From an uncultured Rikenella sp. (GTDB lineage: Bacteria > Bacteroidota > Bacteroidia > Bacteroidales > Rikenellaceae): a stretch of 11,757 nt of DNA. The DNA lies in the NCBI GenBank assembly GCA_910577885.1, contig CAJTNK010000056.1, forward strand, positions 1 to 11,757, written 5' to 3'. The translations under genes were made by a program, and so were the position numbers. The notes under the pieces are model-generated. The model worked only from the letters and a program-made list of their open reading frames with translations, did not search any database and was not told the origin of the DNA. Shown one piece after another: positions 1 to 6,770 of the stretch (within the stretch, counting starts at the first letter, position 1; every line of letters starts with the position of its first letter).

Positions 1-268
1 GTGCCGCTCGGCGCTCGAACCGGGCTGTGTCTACCCTAACAAAGGCTCGCGCCGTGACGCGAACGCGTCCGCCGCGCAGGCGCGCCCATAGGGCGTCTTA
101 TTGGCCTGACGGACGAGAAATTTGCCACGAAAAACCCAGCCCTCGAGTGCCGAGCGGCACCCGAGCGGCACCCTGACGGGAGAGAAAACACCACCAAAAC
201 CGCATCGCATGGACCATTCGGCAGGGAAGCCCCCCGGGCAAAAAAACCATAAACACCCCTCCCCCATC
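1..268. other. Non-coding region downstream of infB
   Basis: No convincing gene is seen here. The open frames on both strands have no recognisable domain, and their composition fits GC-rich intergenic DNA. It holds several short GC-rich inverted repeats, for example GACGCG-AA-CGCGTC around 56-69 and GCGCCC-ATA-GGGCGT around 82-96. It also holds the GTGCCGAGCGGCAC motif cluster listed separately. The stretch lies beyond the predicted infB terminator, so it probably separates the rimP-nusA-infB operon from an unseen neighbour. Confidence 0.55.
147..180. repeat. GTGCCG(AG/CT)CGGCAC palindromic motif cluster, left copy
   Basis: The palindrome GTGCCGAGCGGCAC (147-160) is followed directly by a second, shorter copy CCGAGCGGCAC and then CCTGACGGG. 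The reverse complement of the palindrome occurs at 11593-11606. The segment GCGGCACCCTGACGGG recurs at 11644-11659, and GTGCCGCTCGG is also at positions 1-11. Seeing the same motifs at both ends of the window suggests a second dispersed repeat family, but the copies are short and their boundaries are unclear. Confidence 0.45.
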
Positions 269-305
269 AAAAAAGACGAGTCAAGCGGCAACAACCGCCT
301 GACTC
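269..305 (-). terminator. Intrinsic terminator of the rimP-nusA-infB operon
   Basis: Read on the minus strand, an 11-bp stem (GAGTCAGGCGG against CCGCTTGACTC, with one G-U pair) encloses the loop TTGTTG. It is followed after GTC by six T residues. The stem starts about 36 nt past the infB stop codon, where a Rho-independent terminator for the operon would be expected. Confidence 0.85.
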
Positions 306-340
306 GCCCCCAAAAATCATCCCCCGCAATCCGACCAACC

Positions 341-3244
341 CTATGACAACTTCCTGGCCACTTCCACCTGCTCGTACCCCTCGACAATATCCCCCACCTT
401 GATGTCGTTGTAGTTTTCGATGTTCAAACCGCACTCCATGTTCGGTCCGACCTCCTTCACATCGTCCTTGAAACGCTTGAGCGACCCGAGTTTCCCGGTA
501 TAAACCACGATCCCGTCGCGAATCACCCGCACCAGCGTATTCCGCGTGATCTTCCCCTCGCGCACCAAACAACCGGCCACCGTCCCCACACGCGTGATCT
601 TGAAGACCTCCATCACCTCCACCGAACATACGATCTCTTCCCGGGTCTCCGGCGCCAACATCCCCTCGATCGCATCCTTGATCTCGTTGATGGCATCGTA
701 AATAATCGAGTAGAGACGTATCTCGATCTCCTCCTTCTCGGCCAACTTCCGCGCCGACGCCGACGGACGCACCTGGAACCCGACAATCACCGCATTCGAA
801 GCCGCTGCCAGCAGAATATCGCTCTCCGAAATCGGCCCCACCGCCTTGTGAATCACATTCACCTGCACCTCTTCCGTCGAGAGCTTCACCAGCGAGTCGG
901 TCAACGCCTCGATCGAACCGTCCACGTCCCCCTTGATAATCACGTTCAACTCCTTGAAGTTCCCCACCGCAATCCGTCGTCCGATCTCGTCCAACGTAAT
1001 ATGCTTCTGCGTCCTGAGCCCCTGCATCCGCTGCAACTGCTCGCGTTTGTTGGCAATCTCACGCGCCGACTTGTCGTCGTCCATGACGTTGAAATTGTCG
1101 CCCGCCTGCGGCGCCCCGTTGAGCCCCAGCACCAACACCGGGGTCGACGGCCCCGCCTCGGTCACTTTCTGCCCCCGTTCGTTGAACATCGCTTTCACAC
1201 GCCCCGAATAAGTCCCCGATAGCATCACATCCCCCACACGCAACGTCCCGGCGCTCACCAAAACCGTCGCCACATACCCCCGTCCCTTATCCAGCGACGA
1301 TTCGACCACCGTCCCCGTCGCATGCTTGTTCGGATTGGCTTTCAGGTCCAAAATCTCGGCTTCCAACAACACCTTCTCCAACAGCTTGTCGACGTTCAAC
1401 CCCTTCTTCGCCGCCACGTCCTGAGACTGGTACTTCCCGCCCCACTCTTCGACCAGGTAGTTCATATTGGCGAGCTCCTCTTTGATCTTCTCCGGATTGG
1501 CCGACGGTTTGTCGATCTTGTTGATCGCGAACACGATCGGCACCCCCGCCGCCTGAGCGTGGTTGATCGCCTCCACCGTCTGCGGCATCACACTATCGTC
1601 CGCCGCAATAATAATGATCGCCACGTCCGTCACCTTCGCCCCCCGGGCCCGCATGGCCGTAAAGGCCTCGTGCCCCGGCGTATCGAGGAACGTAATGCGC
1701 CGACCGTCTTCCATCTTCACGCTATACGCCCCGATATGCTGCGTAATCCCCCCGGCTTCCCCCTCGATGACGTTGGTTTTCCGAATGTAGTCCAAGAGCG
1801 AAGTCTTCCCATGGTCGACATGCCCCATCACCGTCACGATCGGCGGCCGCGGCAACAGGTCCTCCGGCCGGTCCTCCTCTTCGACAATGGCCTCCTGAAT
1901 GTCCACCGTCACGAATTCCACCTTATACCCGAACTCTTCGGCCACAATCACCAACGCTTCGGCATCCAGCCGCTGGTTGATCGACACCATCAGCCCGAGG
2001 TTCATACAAGCCGTAATGACCTCCGTCACCGAAACGTCCATCATCGTGGCCAACTCGCTCACGGTCACGAATTCCGTCACCTTCAAGATGGACTTTTCGC
2101 GTTCCTGCTGCTGCATCTCCTCGGCCATCCGCCCATGAATGGCCTCCCGCTTATCGCGCCGATATTTCGCGCTCTTGCTCCCCTTCCCCTTGGTGGTCAA
2201 CCGCGCCAAGGTCTCTTTGATCTGCTTCTGTACCTCTTCGTCGCTCACCTCCTGCCGCACGACCGGTTTCGGGCCACGCCCACCCCCTCTATTACGTCCG
2301 CCGCCAAAGCCGCCGCCGTTATTCCCCCCGAAACGCCCGCCACCACCAAAACCGCCACCGTTATTCCCGCCCCGGTTATTATTCGCCCCGGGGCCGTAAG
2401 CGGTCGCCGGACGCGACGTTCCCGGCGTATTGGCCACATCCACTTTCCCTTTCTTGATCCGGTTCCGTTTGCCGCGCTCGCCGCCACGCCCCCGCTCATA
2501 AGTGGTCGGCAGGTCGATCTTCCCGACGATCTTCGGACCGGCCAGGCGATTCGCCTCGTCATTGGCCCGAAAGATCTCCGGTTCGGCCTTCTTGGGCTGT
2601 TCCGCCGCCTTGGGTTGTACCGCTGTCGCAGCACTCTTGGAGTGTTCGGTCGCCTTCGCCGGTTCCACCGCCTTGGGCTGTTCCGCCGCCGCTTTCGGCT
2701 GCTCCGTTTTCTTCTGCGGTTGTTCGGTCGGTTTCGGTTGCTCTACCGCCACCTTCGGCTGCTCCGCTTTCTTCTGCGGCTGCTCGACCGGCTTCGGTTG
2801 TTCCACGGTCGGCTCCGCCACTTTGGGCTGGTCCGCCTTCTTCGGCTTCTTCGGACCCTCCAAATCGAGTTTCCCGACCACCTTCGGACCGCTCAGCGTC
2901 TCGACCGGAGTCGAGAACACCGCCTTCGACGAGTCTGCCGACTCCGCTGCTTTCGGCGCCTCCGGCTTAGCATCCGGTTTCGCCACCTCCGCCGGCTCGT
3001 TGTCGCGCAACGACACACTCTCCTTCACCGGCTTGATCCGCTCCCGGATATTAATTTTCTCGACGCTCTTCCCGCCGAACTCCTTCCGCACCAACTCCAC
3101 CGCTGCCGGATCGAGAATCGTACTCGGCCCGTGGTCCACCTTGAACCCTTTCTTCTCCAGGAACTCAACGACGGTCCCCAGCCCCACGTTATGCTCGCGG
3201 GCCACTACGCTCAATCTGACTTTGGTTTGTTTCTCTGCTGCCAT
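341..3244 (-). CDS. infB: Translation initiation factor IF-2
   Basis: IF-2 is the cytoplasmic GTPase that brings initiator tRNA to the 30S subunit and promotes 50S joining. The 967-residue protein begins with an IF2_N-like segment (about 1-55). A long low-complexity linker follows: Lys/Pro/Glu/Ala-rich repeats at about 130-225 and an Arg/Gly/Asn-rich stretch at about 280-325. The motif GPK(V/I)VGK(L/I)DL occurs twice (119-128 and 236-245). A second IF2_N-like segment spans about 385-440. The G domain shows GHVDHGKT (474-481), DTPGH (521-525) and NKID (575-578). The beta-barrel domains 2 and 4 and the linking domain 3 follow, ending in VARKLS, so the gene is complete. The ATG at 3244 gives the expected N-terminus. 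It is the last gene of rimP-nusA-infB, 90 bp after nusA, and ends at a clear terminator. The linker is long but typical of Bacteroidetes IF-2. Confidence 0.98.
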   Translation of the reverse strand: MAAEKQTKVRLSVVAREHNVGLGTVVEFLEKKGFKVDHGPSTILDPAAVELVRKEFGGKSVEKINIRERIKPVKESVSLRDNEPAEVAKPDAKPEAPKAAESADSSKAVFSTPVETLSGPKVVGKLDLEGPKKPKKADQPKVAEPTVEQPKPVEQPQKKAEQPKVAVEQPKPTEQPQKKTEQPKAAAEQPKAVEPAKATEHSKSAATAVQPKAAEQPKKAEPEIFRANDEANRLAGPKIVGKIDLPTTYERGRGGERGKRNRIKKGKVDVANTPGTSRPATAYGPGANNNRGGNNGGGFGGGGRFGGNNGGGFGGGRNRGGGRGPKPVVRQEVSDEEVQKQIKETLARLTTKGKGSKSAKYRRDKREAIHGRMAEEMQQQEREKSILKVTEFVTVSELATMMDVSVTEVITACMNLGLMVSINQRLDAEALVIVAEEFGYKVEFVTVDIQEAIVEEEDRPEDLLPRPPIVTVMGHVDHGKTSLLDYIRKTNVIEGEAGGITQHIGAYSVKMEDGRRITFLDTPGHEAFTAMRARGAKVTDVAIIIIAADDSVMPQTVEAINHAQAAGVPIVFAINKIDKPSANPEKIKEELANMNYLVEEWGGKYQSQDVAAKKGLNVDKLLEKVLLEAEILDLKANPNKHATGTVVESSLDKGRGYVATVLVSAGTLRVGDVMLSGTYSGRVKAMFNERGQKVTEAGPSTPVLVLGLNGAPQAGDNFNVMDDDKSAREIANKREQLQRMQGLRTQKHITLDEIGRRIAVGNFKELNVIIKGDVDGSIEALTDSLVKLSTEEVQVNVIHKAVGPISESDILLAAASNAVIVGFQVRPSASARKLAEKEEIEIRLYSIIYDAINEIKDAIEGMLAPETREEIVCSVEVMEVFKITRVGTVAGCLVREGKITRNTLVRVIRDGIVVYTGKLGSLKRFKDDVKEVGPNMECGLNIENYNDIKVGDIVEGYEQVEVARKLS
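2701..2820 (-). repeat. 60-bp tandem repeat in the infB linker
   Basis: Two adjacent imperfect 60-bp units (2701-2760 and 2761-2820) encode a 20-residue period of the form EQPKPxEQPQKKxEQPKxAx. A third, more diverged unit lies on the 3' side in infB (protein about 188-207). The reading frame stays open, so this looks like unit expansion in an unstructured linker rather than a mobile insertion. Confidence 0.8.
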
Positions 3245-3334
3245 GTAATCTACCTTATCCTCGATTTGTTAACCCCGTTCGCCGGCTTGTCGGCCCGGCC
3301 GCCTTAAAAAGGAAGCTCCCCTCTTCCGCCCCCT

Positions 3335-4573
3335 CTACTCGAACTCCGAACGCAAGATCCGGAGCACCTCTTGAATGGTCTCCATCTCCAGGTCGGTGCG
3401 CCGCGCCAGCTCCTCAGCCCCTTGCGCCAAGACCCGTTTGGCCGTATCCAGTCCGATTTTCTTGAATTGGTCGATGATCCACGGTTCGATTTCGTCCGTA
3501 AATTCGGCCAAAGCGACATCCTCTTCATCCTCCTCGTTGGTTTCGCGATAAACATCGATCTCATACCCCGTCAGCATACTGGCCAACCGGATATTCAGCC
3601 CCCCTTTCCCGATCGCGAGCGAGATTTCGCTCGGTTTCAAGTGCACTTCGGCGCGTTTGTTCGCCTCGTCGATGTCGATCGAGAGCACCTTGGCCGGGTT
3701 CAACGCCCGTTGGATCATCAAGTTCGGATTGGCCGTATAGTTGACCACGTCGATATTTTCGTTCTTGAGTTCCTTGACGATCCCATAGATCCGCGATCCC
3801 TTGACCCCGACACAAGCTCCCACCGGGTCGATCCGTTCGTCGTACGACTCAACAGCCACCTTAGCCCTCTCCCCCGGAATCCGGACGATCTTCTTGATCG
3901 TAATCAGCCCGTCGAAAATCTCCGGCACCTCCAGCTCGAAAAGCCGTTCCAAGAACTCCGGAGCCGTCCGCGACAGAATAATCTTCGGACTATTATTAAT
4001 CATCTCTACTTTCGACACAATGGCCCGAATCGTATCCCCCTTCCGGAAGAAGTCGCTCGGGATCTGCTCCGCCTTGGGCAGCAGCAGTTCATTATCCTCG
4101 TCATCGAGCACCAGGATCTCCCGTTTCCAAACCTGGTACACCTCGCCGGTGATAATCTCGCCGACCCGCTCCGTATACTTCTGGAACAAATTGGCCTTCT
4201 CCAAGTCCGTGATCCGCGACGCCAGATTCTGCCGGATCGCCAACACGCTCCGCCGACCGAAGTCCGAGAACTTCACCTCCGTAGCCACCTCTTCGCCCAC
4301 CTCGTACGTCGGGTCGATCTTCCGCGCATCGCTCAAGCTGATCTGCGTATTCTCGTCCAGCACGTCGCCATCCTCCATCACCAGCCGATTGCGCCAAATC
4401 TCGAAGTCTCCGCTCTCGGTATTGATAATGATGTCGAAATTCTCGTCCGAACCGTAAGTCTTCACCAGCATGTTCCGGAAGACATCCTCCAGCACTCCCA
4501 CCATCGTGGCCCGGTCGATATTCTTCAGTTCCTTGAACTCGGCAAACGTGTTAATCAGGTTTATTGTTTCCAT
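3335..4573 (-). CDS. nusA: Transcription termination/antitermination factor NusA
   Basis: NusA binds RNA polymerase and nascent RNA, modulating pausing, intrinsic termination and antitermination. The 412-residue protein has the family's domain order: an N-terminal polymerase-binding domain (about 1-130), an S1 RNA-binding domain (about 137-202, starting GEIITGEVYQ), KH1 with its GVKG loop (256-259), and KH2 with its GKGG loop (322-325). The C-terminal tail (about 365-412) is helical and resembles a helix-hairpin-helix, with no second acidic repeat as in E. coli; the length suits Bacteroidetes NusA. It lies 73 bp after rimP and 90 bp before infB, in the conserved rimP-nusA-infB order. In E. 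coli NusA limits expression of its own operon, which bears on the promoter-proximal terminator at 5704-5738. Confidence 0.98.
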   Translation of the reverse strand: METINLINTFAEFKELKNIDRATMVGVLEDVFRNMLVKTYGSDENFDIIINTESGDFEIWRNRLVMEDGDVLDENTQISLSDARKIDPTYEVGEEVATEVKFSDFGRRSVLAIRQNLASRITDLEKANLFQKYTERVGEIITGEVYQVWKREILVLDDEDNELLLPKAEQIPSDFFRKGDTIRAIVSKVEMINNSPKIILSRTAPEFLERLFELEVPEIFDGLITIKKIVRIPGERAKVAVESYDERIDPVGACVGVKGSRIYGIVKELKNENIDVVNYTANPNLMIQRALNPAKVLSIDIDEANKRAEVHLKPSEISLAIGKGGLNIRLASMLTGYEIDVYRETNEEDEEDVALAEFTDEIEPWIIDQFKKIGLDTAKRVLAQGAEELARRTDLEMETIQEVLRILRSEFE

Positions 4574-4646
4574 CGCTCTTTCAGTCTGTGCCTCCCCACC
4601 GCAATCCGGGCGGGATATTTTGGTTGTTTTTTTGAATTCTTGATCC

Positions 4647-5240
4647 TTACTTGAAGTCGATATACTCGCTCACCCCCTTCGTATCCGCCAGCACAATCCG
4701 TTCGCGCCGTTCGACGTCGGTTTTCCGTTTCTTCCCCGGCAGCAGCTCCTTCACCGTATAAGCCACCTCGATCGCCGACGGCGTATCCGTCCCGCCGTCA
4801 GAGGTATCATAGCCGATCCCGCACAGCACCACGCCCGTCAACTTCCGCCCGTCCCGGAACAGGACATCCACCCGTGGCAGCACATCCCGCTCCAACGCCC
4901 GCCGCATCAGTTTCTGATACTGCCTCCCCAACCGCAGCGGCTGACCCAGCCCGGCCGACATGACGGTGAGCTGAGCATCCCACTCTTCTCCGTATTCCGC
5001 CTCCAACCGCTCCGAAATCTCCCGGCTCAACGCCGCACAATCATCGATCCCTACCCCCCGCATCCGACCTTCACCATCCATCCCGTCGCAATCCATCGTC
5101 ACGGTAATTTCGTCGATTTCCCCCGCACTGTTTTCGCGACAGGCAAGGTCGACGACGAAAAAGCCCCGCTCCGCCCACGACGCCCCCTCACCCTCCACCA
5201 CTCCAAAAACCACCTCCCGAACCAACTCTTTAGTATCCAT
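4647..5240 (-). CDS. rimP: Ribosome maturation factor RimP
   Basis: RimP helps assemble the 30S subunit. The 197-residue protein has the IDDCAALSREI segment (65-75) and VMSAGLGQPL (93-102), matching the Bacteroidetes form SAGxGQP rather than the proteobacterial SSPGLDRP. The C-terminal SH3-like part ends in SEYIDFK and contains GRKLTGVVL (131-139). It is about 40 residues longer than usual, with extra sequence at about 37-62 and 140-158. It begins the rimP-nusA-infB operon. The ATG at 5240 is the start that gives the usual N-terminus. Just upstream lies a truncated copy of the E1/E2 repeat end, so part of the rimP leader is repeat-derived. No TAnnTTTG box is seen close upstream; the nearest clear promoter is at 5776-5807. 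Confidence 0.95.
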   Translation of the reverse strand: MDTKELVREVVFGVVEGEGASWAERGFFVVDLACRENSAGEIDEITVTMDCDGMDGEGRMRGVGIDDCAALSREISERLEAEYGEEWDAQLTVMSAGLGQPLRLGRQYQKLMRRALERDVLPRVDVLFRDGRKLTGVVLCGIGYDTSDGGTDTPSAIEVAYTVKELLPGKKRKTDVERRERIVLADTKGVSEYIDFK

Positions 5241-5253
5241 AATTTTTCATAAA

Positions 5254-5288
5254 CACGTTCTTTGGCTACGAGCCGGAACTGTTCTTTA
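5254..5288. repeat. Truncated end of the E1/E2 repeat family beside rimP
   Basis: This 35-bp piece, containing TTTGGCTACGAGCCGGAACT followed by GTTCTTT, closely matches the left end of E2 around 9262-9295 (TTGGCTACGGGATAGAACTGTTCTTT). It stops where the fuller E1 left end begins. It looks like a remnant of another copy or a partial duplication, and it lies about 13 bp from the rimP start codon. Confidence 0.6.
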
Positions 5289-5645
5289 TTACTTTCGCTT
5301 CTCTCGTTTTGCTTTCGTGTAATTTGCAAACCGTGTTACTGTATGGAACTGTTCTCTTTGTGAACAAAGAGAACCAGAAAAACTTTAGAACGCATCCCGC
5401 TGGGATGCTTTGGCCGTGTCAGCCCGGTGTTTGGGTGGGGACGTTTGGCGGGGGCGCGATTAGGCTGTAGTTACCTTACGCGCCTCGCCGAACGCCCCCA
5501 CCCACAACCTGAGGACTGCGGAGCCTAAGGCGTAGCGTATGCTAGCTGAAAGTTCTTTGGGTCCCTTTCTTTCAAGAAAGGGACAGTACCCTCCGGTCGC
5601 TAAAAACCGATTGCATATTATACCGAGACAGGGCGAGGTAAATGC
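5289..5645. repeat. Mosaic palindromic repeat element, copy E1
   Basis: This is a non-coding element of about 355 bp sharing its architecture with E2 (9220-9606). From the left: an outer arm (TTCGCTTCTCTCG...TTTGCAAACCGT); hairpin GTTCTCTTTG-TGAA-CAAAGAGAAC (5351-5374); an A-rich run ending AACTTT; hairpin GCATCCC-GCT-GGGATGC (5392-5408); a long central stem (about 5431-5458 with 5479-5507) around the loop 5459-5478; the segment GCGGAGCCTAAGGCGTAGCG (5518-5537); hairpin GTCCCTTTCT-TTCA-AGAAAGGGAC (5561-5584); then CAGTACCCTCC and an outer arm that is roughly the inverse of the left one. Stems are kept while sequences differ from E2, so base pairing seems to be conserved. No transposase is present. 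Frames opening within it are probably not genes. Confidence 0.8.
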
Positions 5646-5703
5646 AGGTAAAAGGTACGGTTCCATCCGATTGCAAAAGAACGAGTTTTGTAATATGACC
5701 GTT

Positions 5704-5738
5704 AAAAAACAGGAAACGGAGGTAATCACCCCCGTTTC
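5704..5738 (-). terminator. Intrinsic terminator or attenuator between lpxA and rimP
   Basis: On the minus strand an 11-bp stem, GAAACGGGGGT against ACCTCCGTTTC with one G-U pair, encloses the loop GATT. After CTG it runs into six T residues. It starts about 33 nt after the start predicted from the promoter at 5776-5807. It could end a short RNA, attenuate rimP-nusA-infB, or simply terminate read-through from lpxA. Confidence 0.8.
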
Positions 5739-5771
5739 TGAAGCCCTCGATGACGAATTGAGGTTCGTCAT
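5704..5771 (-). ncRNA. Predicted ~68-nt two-hairpin RNA or operon leader
   Basis: A strong minus-strand promoter predicts a start near 5771. From that base the sequence forms hairpin ATGACGAA-CCTCAA-TTCGTCAT (5771-5750), then an 11-nt linker CGAGGGCTTCA, then the terminator hairpin and T tract ending at 5704. A promoter, a 5'-terminal hairpin and a terminator packed together look like a small RNA gene or an attenuator. I do not recognise the family. A frame with its ATG at 5771 runs into E1 without resembling a protein and is taken as chance. No transcript evidence is available here. Confidence 0.5.
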
Positions 5772-5775
5772 GGTG

Positions 5776-5807
5776 CAAATATAGACAATCTTGCGCAGTT
5801 ATGCAAA
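5776..5807 (-). promoter_or_regulatory. Bacteroidetes-type promoter upstream of rimP
   Basis: On the minus strand TTTG (5807-5804) is followed after 20 bp by TATATTTG (5783-5776), matching the Bacteroidetes primary-sigma consensus TTTG-N19-21-TAnnTTTG. Expected start is about 5769-5771. It lies 60 bp beyond the lpxA stop and points toward rimP, with a terminator and E1 in between. Confidence 0.75.
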
Positions 5808-5866
5808 TTCCGCAACAGGAAACTCCACAAATCCCCTCTTTTTGGTTAACCGCCCGATGGCAAAAC

Positions 5867-6670
5867 CTACTCTTCGTCCTGATCTTTCGTTCTGCTTTGG
5901 TACGGCTTGATGGCCCCCCGCTTCGACCCCGCAAAAAACTCCCTCATCTCCTGCGCAAACACCGACTCCGACATCCGTTCCGCCAGCATCTCACACCCTT
6001 TCCCATATGAAAAACCGCTCTGGAACATAATGCGGCAGACGTCCATAATTTCATTGATCTGCTCACTGCTAAACCCTCTCCGCCTGAGCCCCACCGAGTT
6101 GATCCCCACGTACGACGCCGGGTTGTGCGCCACCTTGATATACGGCGGAATATCCTTCCCCACCATCGTCCCGCCGCTGGTCATGGCATGTTTCCCGACG
6201 CGGCAGAACTGATGCACCGCCGTATGCCCCCCGAGAATCGCCCAGTCGCCGAGTTCCACCTCCCCCGCCAACGACACGTTGTTCACCAAGATACAATGAT
6301 CCCCCACCACACAATCGTGCCCCACATGGGCATACGCCATAATGAGCGTATCGCTCCCCACCGTCGTTTCCCCCCTGGCCGCGGTCCCGCGGTTGATCGT
6401 GGCACACTCCCGCACCATCGTCCGATCGCCGATCACCGCCGTGGTCTCCTCGCCCCGAAACTTGAGGTCCTGCGGAATCCCCGCAATCACCGCGCCGCTG
6501 AAAATCCGGCAGTCGCGACCGATAATCGCCCCGTCGTTCACCACCGCATGCGGCCCGATCCAAGTCCCGTCGCCAACGGTCACCTTCCCGGCAACGTATG
6601 CGAACGGCTCCACCGTCACGTTTTCGCCCAATTTAGCGTCCGGGTGGACGTAGGCCAAAGGATGTATCAT
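5867..6670 (-). CDS. lpxA: Acyl-ACP:UDP-N-acetylglucosamine O-acyltransferase LpxA
   Basis: LpxA carries out the first step of lipid A synthesis, moving an R-3-hydroxyacyl chain from ACP to the 3-OH of UDP-GlcNAc in the cytoplasm. The 267-residue protein starts MIHPLAYVHPDAKLGENV and has the hexapeptide repeats of a left-handed beta helix (about 1-185). AYAHVGHDC holds H115 and H118, equivalent to the E. coli H122 and catalytic H125. AVHQFCRVGKHAMTSGG (151-167), IPPY (174-177) and LRRRGFS (195-201) are LpxA signatures, followed by a helical C-terminus. The frame is open up to an ATG at 6754, but those extra 28 residues have no family counterpart, so 6670 is chosen. It follows lpxC/fabZ after 100 bp, probably cotranscribed with it. 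Confidence 0.96.
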   Translation of the reverse strand: MIHPLAYVHPDAKLGENVTVEPFAYVAGKVTVGDGTWIGPHAVVNDGAIIGRDCRIFSGAVIAGIPQDLKFRGEETTAVIGDRTMVRECATINRGTAARGETTVGSDTLIMAYAHVGHDCVVGDHCILVNNVSLAGEVELGDWAILGGHTAVHQFCRVGKHAMTSGGTMVGKDIPPYIKVAHNPASYVGINSVGLRRRGFSSEQINEIMDVCRIMFQSGFSYGKGCEMLAERMSESVFAQEMREFFAGSKRGAIKPYQSRTKDQDEE

Positions 6671-6770
6671 ATACCTGTTCTGAAAGTCTGAAAAAAATCG
6701 TCGAAAGCAGCCGGAGCACCGGATCGAAGCAAACGAGCGCAAGCCCCCCGCCACCGACCATCAACCCGCA

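Noticed and set aside
2701..2820. CRISPR-like or mobile repeat in infB
   Set aside because: The 60-bp units are directly adjacent without spacers, are in frame and encode the low-complexity linker.
1322..3307. 661-codon open frame on the plus strand opposite infB
   Set aside because: It lies wholly antisense to a certain gene, is rich in Arg, Leu, His and Pro as expected of the reverse of GC-rich codons, and has no recognisable domain.
3371..4654. 427-codon open frame on the plus strand opposite nusA
   Set aside because: Antisense shadow of nusA with Arg/His/Pro-rich composition and no domain.
5431..5507. Integron attC site or tRNA in the central stem of E1
   Set aside because: No integrase or cassette genes are nearby, there is no cloverleaf or tRNA signature, and the stem-loop is better explained as part of the shared E1/E2 repeat.
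5460..5771. 103-codon minus-strand frame starting at the predicted transcript start near 5771
   Set aside because: It runs through the hairpins and repeat arm of E1 and stops in the central loop. The matching part of E2 does not preserve the frame, so coding is unlikely.
6671..6754. N-terminal extension of lpxA to the ATG at 6754
   Set aside because: LpxA proteins start at the first hexapeptide (IHPLAYVHP), and the extra 28 residues do not fit the fold.
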